A stretch of 64,000 nt of DNA from Kocuria marina (GTDB taxonomy: Bacteria; Actinomycetota; Actinomycetes; Actinomycetales; Micrococcaceae), in assembly GCF_000786655.1 (NCBI RefSeq), contig NZ_JROM01000045.1, forward strand, positions 62,001-126,000. Direction: 5' to 3'. The translations under genes were made by a program, and so were the position numbers. This document shows positions 10,348 through 18,993 of the stretch, one piece after another. How positions within the stretch are numbered: the stretch's first letter is position 1; every line of letters begins with the position of its first letter. The notes below the pieces were generated by a model that was not told the DNA's origin, ran no database searches, and worked only from the letters and a program-made list of their open reading frames with translations.

Positions 10348-11211
10348 ATGATGGGCCCCAGCCATGCCGCGTGCGGTGCAGCCGCGTGGGTGGCGTTGAC
10401 CGGCACCTACACCGTGCATCTCGCCGACGTCTCCCTCCCGGTGGGTCTGGGGGTGATGCCCGTGGGCGACCCCGGCGTCATCACCGGCGCACTGATCTGC
10501 GCCGGTGCCGCCCTGCTCCCGGATCTCGACCACCCCGGGGGCACGGTCGCCCGATCCCTCCCACCGCTGTCCACATGGGTGGCCCGGGCGGTCGGCAAAC
10601 TCTCCGGGGGTCACCGCAGGGCCACGCACTCGCTCGTGGGGTTGCTCCTGATCATCGTCCTCTCGCTGTTGTCCCAGCGCGCGTCCGTCCCCGTGGGGGA
10701 CGCCCTGCGCTGGAACTCCTTCTCCTGGCCCGGGACGGGAGGACAGGCGGGAGAGATCCCGGACGCCGCGGCGTCGTTACCAGGACAGGTGTGGCCCCTG
10801 GCTGCGGTACTGTCCGTGCTGCTCATCGCGTGCGCGGTGAAGGTCCTGGCGTTCATCCCGGACCGGCTCTCCCACGCCAACTGGATCGTGGGCATCCTGC
10901 TGGGGGCGTTCGTCGCGGCGAATCCCCCGCAGGACCCGCGCTGGTTCGTGGCGGCCGTGGGTCTCGGGTGCGCCGTGCACATGCTGGGGGACCTGCTCAC
11001 GACCCAGGGGATCCACCTGTTGTGGCCCCTGCGCACGTCCCTGCCGCTGCCCACCACGTTCTACAAGGGCCGCTCGTTCGTGCGCTTCCCCGTGCTCGGC
11101 AACGCGGGGTCCGCCCGGGAGATCGCCCTGCTGGTCCCGGTGACGCTCTACGCGCTCGCCGGACTGTTCTGCGCCGGCGTCACGTGGGCGGGACTCACGG
11201 TGAGCATCTGA
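10348..11211 (+). CDS. YdjM-type membrane-bound metal-dependent hydrolase
   Basis: 287 residues with several membrane helices. Seen: GPSHAACGAAAW at the N-terminus, LLPDLDHPGGTVAR, GGHRRATHS and HMLGDLLTTQGIHLLWPL. These are the four conserved His/Asp blocks of the YdjM/DUF457 family, annotated as inner-membrane metal-dependent hydrolases. The start lies 2 codons around the ATG-ATG at 10348. The 298 nt upstream (10050-10347) hold no gene, only short GGCAGGGCA-type repeats near 10102-10128. The substrate is unknown. Confidence 0.82.
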   Translation: MMGPSHAACGAAAWVALTGTYTVHLADVSLPVGLGVMPVGDPGVITGALICAGAALLPDLDHPGGTVARSLPPLSTWVARAVGKLSGGHRRATHSLVGLLLIIVLSLLSQRASVPVGDALRWNSFSWPGTGGQAGEIPDAAASLPGQVWPLAAVLSVLLIACAVKVLAFIPDRLSHANWIVGILLGAFVAANPPQDPRWFVAAVGLGCAVHMLGDLLTTQGIHLLWPLRTSLPLPTTFYKGRSFVRFPVLGNAGSAREIALLVPVTLYALAGLFCAGVTWAGLTVSI

Positions 11212-11330
11212 GGCGCCACAGCGCCGTCGCCCCTACCGAGAGTTCGACGACGCCGCGATTCGCCAAACGTCGCACGCGTCAGGTATTCTTTTCGACGTTG
11301 CTCACCGGCGAATGCCGCGTGTAACAACGA

Positions 11331-11414
11331 GCGCGAGTGGCGGAATAGGCAGACGCGCACGGTTCAGGTCCGTGTGCCCGAGAGGGCGTGGGGGTTCAAC
11401 TCCCCCCTCGCGCA
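11331..11414 (+). tRNA. tRNA-Leu (anticodon CAG)
   Basis: Cloverleaf with a class II long variable arm. The acceptor arms GCGCGAG (11331-11337) and CTCGCGC pair fully, with discriminator A at 11414; CCA is not encoded. The anticodon stem CACGG/CCGTG encloses the loop TTCAGGT, giving anticodon CAG (codon CUG). The T arm GGGGG-TTCAACT-CCCCC is present. It marks the chromosomal side of the accessory island that follows. Confidence 0.95.
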
Positions 11415-11450
11415 CCGCGGGAGGTTCACTTAAGTGTGTGCCTCCAGTTC

Positions 11451-11490
11451 ACAGAACTCCCGATCAGATGTCTCTGATCGGGAGTTCTGT
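11451..11490 (+). terminator. Strong hairpin after tRNA-Leu
   Basis: Perfect 18-bp stem, ACAGAACTCCCGATCAGA (11451-11468) and its complement (11473-11490), with the 4-nt loop TGTC. It is a probable intrinsic-type terminator for the tRNA, although no clear T-tract follows. Confidence 0.75.
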
Positions 11491-11583
11491 GATTCCGAGC
11501 CCGCCTGACACCCGCCCGCACGCCAGTCGCGGTTGCCGAGGCCCGCCAGATCTTCACTCGCACGTGATTTTGGCCATGAGAAT

Positions 11584-11612
11584 GCCCCTGCCCGGGGTTT
11601 CCGGGCAGGGGC
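11584..11612 (-). terminator. Terminator hairpin downstream of transposase gene
   Basis: GCCCCTGCCCGG (11584-11595) pairs with CCGGGCAGGGGC (11601-11612) around a 5-nt loop, 15 nt beyond the stop of the minus-strand transposase gene. Confidence 0.65.
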
Positions 11613-11627
11613 TATTGCCAGGTGGTC

Positions 11628-13409
11628 TCAGCGCTTGTGGGCCTTGGTGGCTGGCAACCAGTCCGTCGTGTCAGTCGGCGTCCGAGGCGGTGGGTCCTTC
11701 GCCCGGTGTGGCCCGGTGCCGCGTTTGGGGGTCCGGGGTCGGCGTGGTGTTCGACCGGCACGACCAGCAGCTTGGGGCTGTGGGTCTGTTGTGTTGGGTG
11801 GAGCGGGGGCGCTGATGCCACGGCCGTAGGCCTCGGTGAGGATCCTGACGTTGGTGGCCGCCAGGACCAGTGCTGCCAGTAGCCCAGTCCGCTGAAGGGT
11901 TTGCACCCGGATTCCGCCCCGTCGCAGGCCGCCATGGTGAGTTTTGAGGCTGGCGTTGAGGGATTCGACGTGATTGCGTCGACCGTAATCCTTGGCCCAT
12001 TTCGTGGTGCCATAGAGATGGTCCTGTCGTTCCCGCAGAAAATCATCGGGACCAAGATTGATGGTGCGCGAGCAGTAGCATTCCCGACCCGCGCAGTTCG
12101 TCGTGGGTCTCGACGCGGGATCCAGTCGCATTGAGGCCGGATTGTTCGGGCATCGCACTTTCCCCGTCACGGCCGGGCCGCGGTACCGCTGAGTCCCTCG
12201 TTCCCGATCGGGACGACCCAGCCTTGAGAACGCGTAAGGAATTCGATTGTCGTATTCGGCGATGCGCTTCAGTCGATCCTCGACGGTCTGCATCTGCGGA
12301 AAGCCCCCTGGATCGCGCATGGATCGGGGAAGGGAATCGATGAAAAGGTGCCCGTCAACGAAGATCGTGCCTGGGACTGGGCCGGGATGGGTGGTCCGTT
12401 GGGTGCGATGCAAGTCGATGGTCTGGTCAATACCCCGACGCTGCAGTTCCCTTGCCCAACCCATTGCCAGGCGATATGAGTACCCACGGTCTACGCAAAT
12501 CCGGTCCACGGCAGCACCTTGTCGTGTGAGGGCATCAATGACCAGGAGTCCGGCCCGGTCGCTGTCGGCACCTGCCGGGCAGATCACCAGCCCCTGGGCC
12601 AAAGCTGCCTGGGCGCGTTCCCCTTCTGGCGGGACACCGACGGCGATATGCAGGTTGTATCCGAAGAACGTTTCCTTCGGCTTCAGGTTCTTGCCCGCCC
12701 GGTAGCCTTCCCTGGCATCAGGGTCGACGGTGTGCTGCGTTCTTCCATCAGCCCCAAGGATGGGCAGGTCTCCGCCCTTACGTCGCCTCGGGGGCTTCGA
12801 CGACGGATCTTTCGCGGTTGCTCTCCCTTGCGGCTTGGGGACGCCCCTTTTGGTGTTATTGCGTCCGTGGGGGCTGTAGTGCGACTCCAAATCGGTGGCG
12901 TCGATTGCGACGTTTCTGCTACCGAGGAGGTCGTCAGGGATCGGCGCTCGGACGAGGCTCGTGAGCAGATCACTCAGGGGCACACTCGAGCGCAGTTCAC
13001 CTGTAACCGGGTCAGCCGTTTCGGTTGCGGCGCGGCCGAGTGATTCCACCGCGCCGGTGAGTTGCCGGTATGTCAGCCGCTGGCTGAGCCCGACCCTGGC
13101 CCGCTGACTAGGGCTGAGGCGATGGGCGACGTCGCAGGCCCGAGTGCAGTGCAGCTCCCCTGGCCGCTCGAGGGCGTCGATGAGCATCACGGTCAACAGC
13201 GTGCGCCAGGAGTGTGTACGACGGCGGCCTGTTGAGGCCGTCATCCGCTGCTGGAGCTCTTCCACGAGCGGCGCTTGCATCGTGGTCACCGCGCGGTTGA
13301 CGACCTCGTTGGCCACACTGTCCGCCAGCTGCCGCTGTTTACGAGGCACGCGGGCCACCCCGTGGGGACAGGCCGGCTCCTGCCAGCAGGTACCGGTCTT
13401 GATCGTCAC
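11628..13409 (-). CDS. DDE transposase-like protein overlapping an integrase-like gene
   Basis: 593 residues. A DDE catalytic triad can be read: NVAIDATDLESHY (first Asp), ICVDRGYSY (second Asp) and RRNHVESLNASLK (Glu). FFGYNLHIAVGV precedes the second Asp, as in IS4/IS5/IS1182-type transposases. Cys-rich segments (MTIKTGTCWQEPACPHG; NCAGRECYCS) suggest metal binding. The C-terminal about 60 residues are Pro/Arg-rich and probably disordered. The GTG start at 13409 lies inside the upstream integrase-like gene, overlapping it by 71 nt in another frame. No clear terminal inverted repeats were found, so the element's limits are open. Confidence 0.8.
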   Translation of the reverse strand: MTIKTGTCWQEPACPHGVARVPRKQRQLADSVANEVVNRAVTTMQAPLVEELQQRMTASTGRRRTHSWRTLLTVMLIDALERPGELHCTRACDVAHRLSPSQRARVGLSQRLTYRQLTGAVESLGRAATETADPVTGELRSSVPLSDLLTSLVRAPIPDDLLGSRNVAIDATDLESHYSPHGRNNTKRGVPKPQGRATAKDPSSKPPRRRKGGDLPILGADGRTQHTVDPDAREGYRAGKNLKPKETFFGYNLHIAVGVPPEGERAQAALAQGLVICPAGADSDRAGLLVIDALTRQGAAVDRICVDRGYSYRLAMGWARELQRRGIDQTIDLHRTQRTTHPGPVPGTIFVDGHLFIDSLPRSMRDPGGFPQMQTVEDRLKRIAEYDNRIPYAFSRLGRPDRERGTQRYRGPAVTGKVRCPNNPASMRLDPASRPTTNCAGRECYCSRTINLGPDDFLRERQDHLYGTTKWAKDYGRRNHVESLNASLKTHHGGLRRGGIRVQTLQRTGLLAALVLAATNVRILTEAYGRGISAPAPPNTTDPQPQAAGRAGRTPRRPRTPKRGTGPHRAKDPPPRTPTDTTDWLPATKAHKR

Positions 13410-14328
13410 GGTCCGCGACGTAGGGCAACAACTTCTCGAGCACCGAACCGCTGGACAGCCCCGCGATCGTCATGAACTCCGTGATCCTCACATCCATGGA
13501 CAGCAGCTGCACCATCCACGTGGTCCGCAGCTGGGCCTGCCGCAACGGAGGCAGGTAAGACGGGATCTCCAGGCTCGAACGCAGCTTGCCCACAGGGTCC
13601 CGGGCGTGCGTGTTGTGCGGACCGATCAGCGGGCCCTCCGGGTACTTCTCCGTCAGACGTGCCAGTGCCGGCACGTACTCGATCAATACCGGCACCGTCC
13701 GATCACTGAGCACGACGACCCAGAGGCGGGAGTCCTGGGGGTGGACCAGGACATCTGCAGCCGTGACGTGCAGGAGCTCCCCGGCTTTCACCCCAGCCCC
13801 GAGTCCGAGGGTCAACATCGCGGTGAAGACCCGGGTCCGCGCCTCGGTCGCCTGGACCTCGGCTGCGGCCCAGTAGCTGGCGATCTCTCGGGCTGTATAC
13901 GGCGGGGCGATCGGACGCGCCCGCCCCACCGGGGTGGGCAGCCCGTGCCAGGGCGCCTTGGTCGTGGCATGCCAGGCCAGCCGATGCAAGTAGGACGCCG
14001 CCGTAGCGCGGCCGGCCTCCGACCAGCCCGCACCCTCGGCGGTGAGGAACGACTTCACATTGTCCTGGGTGAACACGGCCTCAGGGTCCAGCGGCTGGCC
14101 GAGGCGATAGGCCCACACGAGCATGCGCGCGGCGTACCGCAGCGCCTGCCGGGCCGACGACGGCGCCTCATACCCGGCCGCCCTGGTCGCAGCGATCGCG
14201 ATACCCCGTACATGAGCCCACTCGCCCGAGGAGATCAGCTCAGGATCCGGCGCATACGCCTCAAGGACTTCCTCGGCAGTGCCCGCGACGCCGCCGGCGA
14301 CTCGGATCGGCCTCACCACCCCCACCAC
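13339..14328 (-). CDS. Degenerate tyrosine-recombinase-like protein
   Basis: About 329 residues. The fold pattern of phage-type integrases is visible: an N-terminal helical SAM-like part (AEGAGWSEAGRATAASYLHR), then LGLGAGVKAGELLHVTAADV at the place of box I, and LRTTWMVQLLSMDVRITEF with AGLSSGSVLEKLLPYV at the place of box II. The box I Arg is Lys, the usual HxLRH is reduced to QLRTTW, and the terminal Tyr is only weakly placed, so it may not be a conventional recombinase. The start is uncertain (GTG 14328 chosen; frame open to 14442). It is co-directional with and overlaps the DDE transposase gene, suggesting the two act together. Confidence 0.6.
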   Translation of the reverse strand: MVGVVRPIRVAGGVAGTAEEVLEAYAPDPELISSGEWAHVRGIAIAATRAAGYEAPSSARQALRYAARMLVWAYRLGQPLDPEAVFTQDNVKSFLTAEGAGWSEAGRATAASYLHRLAWHATTKAPWHGLPTPVGRARPIAPPYTAREIASYWAAAEVQATEARTRVFTAMLTLGLGAGVKAGELLHVTAADVLVHPQDSRLWVVVLSDRTVPVLIEYVPALARLTEKYPEGPLIGPHNTHARDPVGKLRSSLEIPSYLPPLRQAQLRTTWMVQLLSMDVRITEFMTIAGLSSGSVLEKLLPYVADRDDQDRYLLAGAGLSPRGGPRAS

Positions 14329-14571
14329 CCGCGCAGATCTGCATGGGGTTGAGGACTCATGGCGACCGGTCGCGAGGAAACTCTGCGACGGTCTATGGGA
14401 AGAATTTGGGTACGCGCAGACCACGCGCCCCCTTGCCACCACCGAGAACGAGCATTATCCTTGGAGGTGTTACCAGCACTTCCGAGGCCCCTGCAGACGT
14501 TCTCAACGGCGCTTGTGGGGGTTTCGTCTTGCCTACGCGCCATGCGGCGCGTTTTCATCAGCTGTTACCCA

Positions 14572-15369
14572 TCACCTTTCCTGGGTTGTCAGGACGTAGA
14601 ACCCGCGGTCGTCGGCCTCGACCTCGCCACGACGTTTGAGGTATGCCAGCACGTCAGTCACCTGATGGCGCGTCGGAAACGGGAACGACTGTCCTCGCCG
14701 TTTCCCGTAGTCATCGACCACCTGCACGACATGTCGATGAATCGTGGATGGTCTAGCCGGCGCATTGCCAGTCAGACAATCTCGGACGATCTGCGCCAAA
14801 GAAGGGCAGCCAGCGTGGCGCAACTGGTCGGATAGCGACCAACGAGGCAACGGGGCCGATGGTCGCGCTGGGGCATCCAGCTGACGGGCGACCGCCAACC
14901 AGTCGGCAGTGAACCCAACGCTGCGACCCTCTTGCCTGTGGAGCATCTGTAGCTGGCTGAGCTGCCGGATGAGCTCCTGAGCTGAACGCTCGAGCTCCTG
15001 AACCGCGGGTGTCATGTGACCCATCGTTCCCCAGGAATCGGCGGACCCGTCACCGAGGGCAACATTCTCGGGCTGGAGTGGCAGGCCCGCGTCGATACCG
15101 CGCCACTGTCGACGCAGCGCTTCGCCGCAGCGCGGCTCAACCAGAATCCGCTGGATGTCCGAAAGGGTCGGCCACCGCTCCCCCAGCACGGTGCGCTCCA
15201 AGGCCGAGTACGTGAGACCCAGACGCCGGGCCAAGACCGTGTAGGCGTAGCGCCGCCGCGGCTCCTGAGGTGCTTCGTCCTCGAGGCGGGCGATTTCTTC
15301 GCCGAGTGCACGAGTAACCGCCACTGCTGCGGCCAAGGAGAACGAGAGGCTGCGCAGAGGGAAACTCAT
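14572..15369 (-). CDS. HTH-containing protein of unknown function
   Basis: 265 residues from ATG 15369 (open frame to 15483). YTVLARRLGLTYSALERTVLGERWPTLSDIQRIL reads as a helix-turn-helix near residues 35-70. The C-terminus FPTRHQVTDVLAYLKRRGEVEADDRGFYVL resembles a winged-helix domain. The middle has a coiled-coil-like stretch (VQELERSAQELIRQLSQLQML). Both ends could bind DNA. It sits upstream of the integrase-like/transposase pair on the same strand with a 243-nt gap, and downstream of a small XRE-type regulator. I do not recognise a family. Confidence 0.55.
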   Translation of the reverse strand: MSFPLRSLSFSLAAAVAVTRALGEEIARLEDEAPQEPRRRYAYTVLARRLGLTYSALERTVLGERWPTLSDIQRILVEPRCGEALRRQWRGIDAGLPLQPENVALGDGSADSWGTMGHMTPAVQELERSAQELIRQLSQLQMLHRQEGRSVGFTADWLAVARQLDAPARPSAPLPRWSLSDQLRHAGCPSLAQIVRDCLTGNAPARPSTIHRHVVQVVDDYGKRRGQSFPFPTRHQVTDVLAYLKRRGEVEADDRGFYVLTTQER

Positions 15370-15504
15370 GCGCGCCCGGTCGTACCACCTCAACCCTGAC
15401 CACTCGGAGCGCCCCTGCACACCGTGGAGAGCTGAATCGAGGACATGCTTGGGATGGTGGCCAGAATTCGGTGATGCAGGCATGACGGCAGGCTATGCCA
15501 GGGC

Positions 15505-15762
15505 CTACAGCCCCCTGCGGCCATCTTGCGCCCCGGGCTCCTTTCTCGGATCGTCGCTGCCCCAGACCGGGCTCAGCGTGCTGTCGAGGGAGAGGCCGAG
15601 GGCGCGGGTCAGGATGAGCCAGGTCCTCAGGTCTCCGCGGTAGGTGCCAGCGCCGATGTTGAGCAGTGTCCGCCTTGACAGTCCGGAGATTTCGGCGAGC
15701 TCGTCGTAGGTCATGCCGCTTTCTGCCCGGAGCTCGGTGAAAGCCCGTCGCAGAGCACTCAT
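15505..15762 (-). CDS. Small XRE-family HTH regulator
   Basis: 85 residues from ATG 15762 (frame open to 15870). MSALRRAFTELRAESGMTYDELAEISGLSRRTLLNI is a Cro/C1-type helix-turn-helix at residues 1-36; TYRGDLRTWLILTRALGLSLDSTL completes the five-helix bundle. It faces the gene at 15918 across a spacer with several GTGCA/TGCAC boxes, the expected arrangement for an autoregulated divergent repressor. Confidence 0.7.
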   Translation of the reverse strand: MSALRRAFTELRAESGMTYDELAEISGLSRRTLLNIGAGTYRGDLRTWLILTRALGLSLDSTLSPVWGSDDPRKEPGAQDGRRGL

Positions 15763-15832
15763 GTTCGGCTCAGGTCGATCGGCAGGTTTGCGTAGCACCC
15801 TTACAGGCAAACCCGGGTGCCCGAGAAGCGCA

Positions 15833-15906
15833 GTGCAGGACCTTGCACTTTCTGGTGCAGGGTGCTTCACTCGCGCAGATGCACCCCTGCGACCTGCACC
15901 GATGCG
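15833..15906. promoter_or_regulatory. Cluster of GTGCA/TGCAC inverted boxes
   Basis: GTGCAGGACCTTGCAC (15833-15848) is a near-palindrome with 5-bp arms; further TGCA boxes follow at 15855-15858, 15880-15883 and 15895-15898. They lie between the divergent XRE regulator and the two-gene unit at 15918. Probable operator region; no binding data. Confidence 0.4.
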
Positions 15907-15917
15907 AGGACTGACCC

Positions 15918-16478
15918 GTGAACCTACTCACCACCGCGACCTGGAGCACCCTGGGCGGCGCCGCCCTCGGCGGCACCCTCCTCGCCAAAGACCAGACCAA
16001 ATGGGCCGAGGTCGAGTCGTGGGCCGAGGAGCTCGCCGCTGAGGACCGCCAACAGCTCCTCAACGGCCAGCCCCTACCGACGATCCAGGAACCCCCGCAG
16101 CCGACACCACCGAACCTGCCCACCACGAAAACCTGGCTGCTGATACCACTGGCCGTCTGGTTCGTTCCGGCAGCACTGATCGCCATCATCATCGGAGCAG
16201 TCCTCAGCGCTGGGGAGACACCGGCAGCAGCAGCCCTCGGCGGCGCCTTCACGTTCGTCGTTGCCTCCATCCCCACCCTGGCGCTTGCGGTGATCATCGG
16301 CCTCATCCTCAAGGCGGCCCGGATGCGCCGAGCACAGCGCGCCACGCTGGAGCACCAGGTGCGGGCCGCCTACCACGACGTCTGGGCGTTGCGCGAAGAC
16401 GCCCGTCATCAGCTCGCCAGCGGCGCCAAACCCGTGCGCTATCTCGAGGCCATCGGCCTGGACCCCCAGCAGCTATGA
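15918..16478 (+). CDS. Membrane protein of unknown function in the island
   Basis: 186 residues. A short helical N-terminus with KWAEVESWAEELAAEDRQQ precedes a Pro-rich linker, then two membrane helices (TWLLIPLAVWFVPAALIAII; FVVASIPTLALAVIIGLIL) and a basic cytoplasmic tail (KAARMRRAQRATLEH). The GTG start at 15918 has AGGAC nearby. Its TGA overlaps the ATG of the next gene (ATGA), so the two form an operon. No homologous family is recognised. Confidence 0.6.
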   Translation: MNLLTTATWSTLGGAALGGTLLAKDQTKWAEVESWAEELAAEDRQQLLNGQPLPTIQEPPQPTPPNLPTTKTWLLIPLAVWFVPAALIAIIIGAVLSAGETPAAAALGGAFTFVVASIPTLALAVIIGLILKAARMRRAQRATLEHQVRAAYHDVWALREDARHQLASGAKPVRYLEAIGLDPQQL

Positions 16479-17356
16479 CACAGCCAGAGGGCCCCACCAC
16501 CGGGCACCCGCTGACCACCTGGGGCGCAGATCATCTCGAGCACACGGTCACGATCCGCACCGACGCACACGACGCCCGGCACATGAGGACCAGCGCCGGT
16601 CACGTCAGCGTCGTCGACGCCCATCGCATAGCCGCGGCACGGCTGGCCCGCTCGAATGCCCTGGATGCCTGCGCCGTCTGCCTCGTCGTCAACGACACCG
16701 CAGGCGTCGTCCTGCCCGCACAGGTGCACATCCTCAGCACCACCGACCCCACTTCTTCTCTCCTGGCCAGCCATGATGCTGGCTCGCCAGACTGGGCCCG
16801 AGTCCTGGTCGCCTCCCCGCTGCGTGGCACCTGGGCGGCGCACGAGGCCCAGCTCATGGCGACCGAGATCGCCGAACGAGCCGCACGAGCGAGCAGACTC
16901 CGAATCAGCGGATCACCAAGTCCGCCCCCGGGTCTATCGCTGTCCACCCGCCATGCCTCCGAACTGCACGACATCGCCGCTCTCACTGAAGCGGCAGGCC
17001 TGCCCCTCCTCAGCTCACCCGCCCAGCGCGAACTCACGCACACACCGCTGTTGCACCTGTGCGACCTGCCCGACACCACCCAAGCGACAGCCTCCCCCCA
17101 AGGCATCCTCATCCACGCCGGCACTGTCCTCGAGGACCTCGAACCCAACGGCACCCACACCGTCGAAATCGGATACCGCCGGATCGCACTGCTACAGATG
17201 GGAGTGCTTCAAGGCACGGGCCGCGAGCTGGAGTTCGTGCGAGATCACCTCTTCGAGGACCCCAGCTCCGCAGCTGCGCTCATCCGCGGGCGTCCGACGA
17301 ACGGATGGGCCTCATGGCTGGACTGCGCGGGAAGGGCCCTGCGCGAACTGATCTGA
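16475..17356 (+). CDS. Hypothetical protein coupled to the membrane protein
   Basis: 293 residues, soluble, coupled by ATGA overlap to the preceding membrane-protein gene. The N-terminal half has DAHRIAAARLARSNALDACAVCLVVND and VHILSTTDPTSSLL; the C-terminal half has GILIHAGTVLEDLEPNGTHTVEIGYRRIALLQMGVLQ. No catalytic motif is clear. Codon use is ordinary high-GC. Function unknown; the neighbourhood is plasmid- or integrative-element-like. Confidence 0.55.
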   Translation: MTQPEGPTTGHPLTTWGADHLEHTVTIRTDAHDARHMRTSAGHVSVVDAHRIAAARLARSNALDACAVCLVVNDTAGVVLPAQVHILSTTDPTSSLLASHDAGSPDWARVLVASPLRGTWAAHEAQLMATEIAERAARASRLRISGSPSPPPGLSLSTRHASELHDIAALTEAAGLPLLSSPAQRELTHTPLLHLCDLPDTTQATASPQGILIHAGTVLEDLEPNGTHTVEIGYRRIALLQMGVLQGTGRELEFVRDHLFEDPSSAAALIRGRPTNGWASWLDCAGRALRELI

Positions 17357-17386
17357 TAATGCGGGGCATCAACGCAGCACGAGGCC

Positions 17387-17518
17387 TCAGAGGCACAGCG
17401 TCCGGTCACTGATGTCCGCCCAGATCTCCCGTGCCGTCGGGTGCTGCAGGCGAGCCTCAAAGCACTCGCCCCTGTCCGCCGCGCCCGCGTCTGCCCCGTT
17501 ACCTTTTCGGCGGCGCCT
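17387..17518 (-). pseudogene. Possible C-terminal gene remnant at the left flank of IS110 element
   Basis: Reading the minus strand toward a stop at 17387 gives DRGECFEARLQHPTAREIW and then ADISDRTLCL, which has the composition of a real protein end, but no start or N-terminal part is present and the frame runs into the IS110 left end. The upper limit is approximate. Confidence 0.3.
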
Positions 17519-17540
17519 GGATCGATCAGGATGAGCAGGT

Positions 17541-17720
17541 GCCGGCCAGCCGGTCCTCGGCATGATCGTTGCCCCCAGTCGCACTCATGATCCGGGGGGT
17601 GTTGTCACCGAGGACCGGTCTGGTGATCACAGATCGCTGATAGAGGCGGGAGCTCTTCTTCGGGAGGGCCTTTGTAACGTGGATGCCGAGCGTGATCACC
17701 TCTGAGCTGGCCAGCACGAC
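17541..17720 (+). ncRNA. Candidate IS110 bridge RNA region
   Basis: CCGGTCCTCGG (17550-17560) pairs perfectly with CCGAGGACCGG (17608-17618) around a 47-nt internal loop that itself contains CCCCC and GGGGG tracts able to pair. IS110-group elements are known to express a bridge RNA from the non-coding end next to the transposase, with stems enclosing large target- and donor-binding loops. This fits in position and shape; ends and loop assignment are inferred. Confidence 0.45.
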
Positions 17721-17748
17721 CATGGCCTAGCTGCCCAGGAGGAACGCC

Positions 17749-18972
17749 ATGACCACCCCAGCACCGGCCGTGTACATCGGCCTGGACGTCGGCAAGTCCG
17801 ATCACCACGCCGTCGCCCTCACCAGCAACGGCGAGACGGTCTACGACAAGGCCCTGCCCAACGACGAGACTCGCCTGCGAGCCATCCTCGACGAACTCTT
17901 GAAGACCCATGGGCCCGTGCTGCTTGTCGTCGATCAGCCGGCCACGATCGGTGCCCTTCCGGTCGCCGTGGCCCAGTCATGTGCCGGTGTTGAGGTGGCG
18001 TATCTGCCGGGACTGGCCATGCGCCGGATCGCGGACCTGCACCCCGGCTCGACCAAGACTGATGCCCGTGATGCCGCGATCATCGCCGAAGCCGCACGGA
18101 CCATGCCCCACACCCTGCGAGCCATCCGTGTCGATGATGAGCAGATCGCCGAGCTGGCCATGCTCGCCGGGGCCGACGATGACCTCGCCGCGCAGATCAC
18201 CGCGGCCTCGAACCGGCTGCGCGGGCTGCTCACCCAGATCCACCCCGCCCTGGAACGGGTGCTGGGGCCCAGGATCACGCACCCGGCGGTAGCGGATCTG
18301 CTGGGCCGGTACCCGACTCCGGGCAAGCTCAAGACCGCTGGGCCCGGGCATGTGCGTGCCCGGCTGCGCAAGCACGCGCCCCGACTGGCCAGCTCCTTGA
18401 CGGAGGAGATCTTCGAAGCCCTGGCCCAGCAGACCGTGGTCGTGGCAGGTACTGAGGCTGCGGTCACCGTGGTGCCGATTCTGGCCGAGCAGCTGGCAGG
18501 GCTGATCCATCAGCGGGCAAGGCTGGCCATCCAGGTGGAGGCTGTGGTGGAGGCCCACCCTCTTCATCCGGTCCTGATCTCGATGCCCGGGGTAGGGGTC
18601 AGGACCGCTGCACGGATTCTCACCGAGGTCGTGGGCAAGGACTTCGCCGATGCCGGGCACCTGGCCTCCTACGCCGGCATCGCTCCCGTCACCCGACGAT
18701 CCGGGTCCTCGATCCGTGGTGAACACGCACCCCGCGGAGGCAACAAGCGCCTCAAGCGAGCCCTGTTCCTCTCGGCCTTCGCCTCCTTGCATCACCCGGC
18801 CTCGAGGGCGTACTACGACCGCAAGAGGGCCCAGGGCAAGCGCCATAACCAGGCACTGATCGCTCTGGCCCGGCGGCGCACCGACGTGCTCTACGCGATG
18901 CTGCGCGATGGCACCCTGTACGAAGACCCGACCACGCCTTCGGTGCCGTCGTCAGTCGCTCTGGCGGCTTGA
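17749..18972 (+). CDS. IS110-family transposase (DEDD)
   Basis: 407 residues. The RuvC-like N-terminus has YIGLDVGKSDHHAVAL (first Asp), LLVVDQPATIGAL, and the strongly conserved STKTDARDAAIIAEAAR (last acidic pair). The C-terminal transposase_20 region has LISMPGVGVRTAARILTEV, YAGIAPVTRRSGSSIRG and GNKRLKRALFLSAFASL, with a Ser as family nucleophile. Length and both domains are complete, so it may be active. AGGAGGAACGCC precedes the ATG at 17749. Confidence 0.93.
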   Translation: MTTPAPAVYIGLDVGKSDHHAVALTSNGETVYDKALPNDETRLRAILDELLKTHGPVLLVVDQPATIGALPVAVAQSCAGVEVAYLPGLAMRRIADLHPGSTKTDARDAAIIAEAARTMPHTLRAIRVDDEQIAELAMLAGADDDLAAQITAASNRLRGLLTQIHPALERVLGPRITHPAVADLLGRYPTPGKLKTAGPGHVRARLRKHAPRLASSLTEEIFEALAQQTVVVAGTEAAVTVVPILAEQLAGLIHQRARLAIQVEAVVEAHPLHPVLISMPGVGVRTAARILTEVVGKDFADAGHLASYAGIAPVTRRSGSSIRGEHAPRGGNKRLKRALFLSAFASLHHPASRAYYDRKRAQGKRHNQALIALARRRTDVLYAMLRDGTLYEDPTTPSVPSSVALAA

Positions 18973-18993
18973 CGAAAACCATAGAGGCACCCC

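Noticed and set aside
11631-14519. 11-bp direct repeat GCGCTTGTGGG at 11631 and 14509 as element ends
   Set aside because: One copy lies inside the transposase coding end, and there is no flanking repeat; likely chance.
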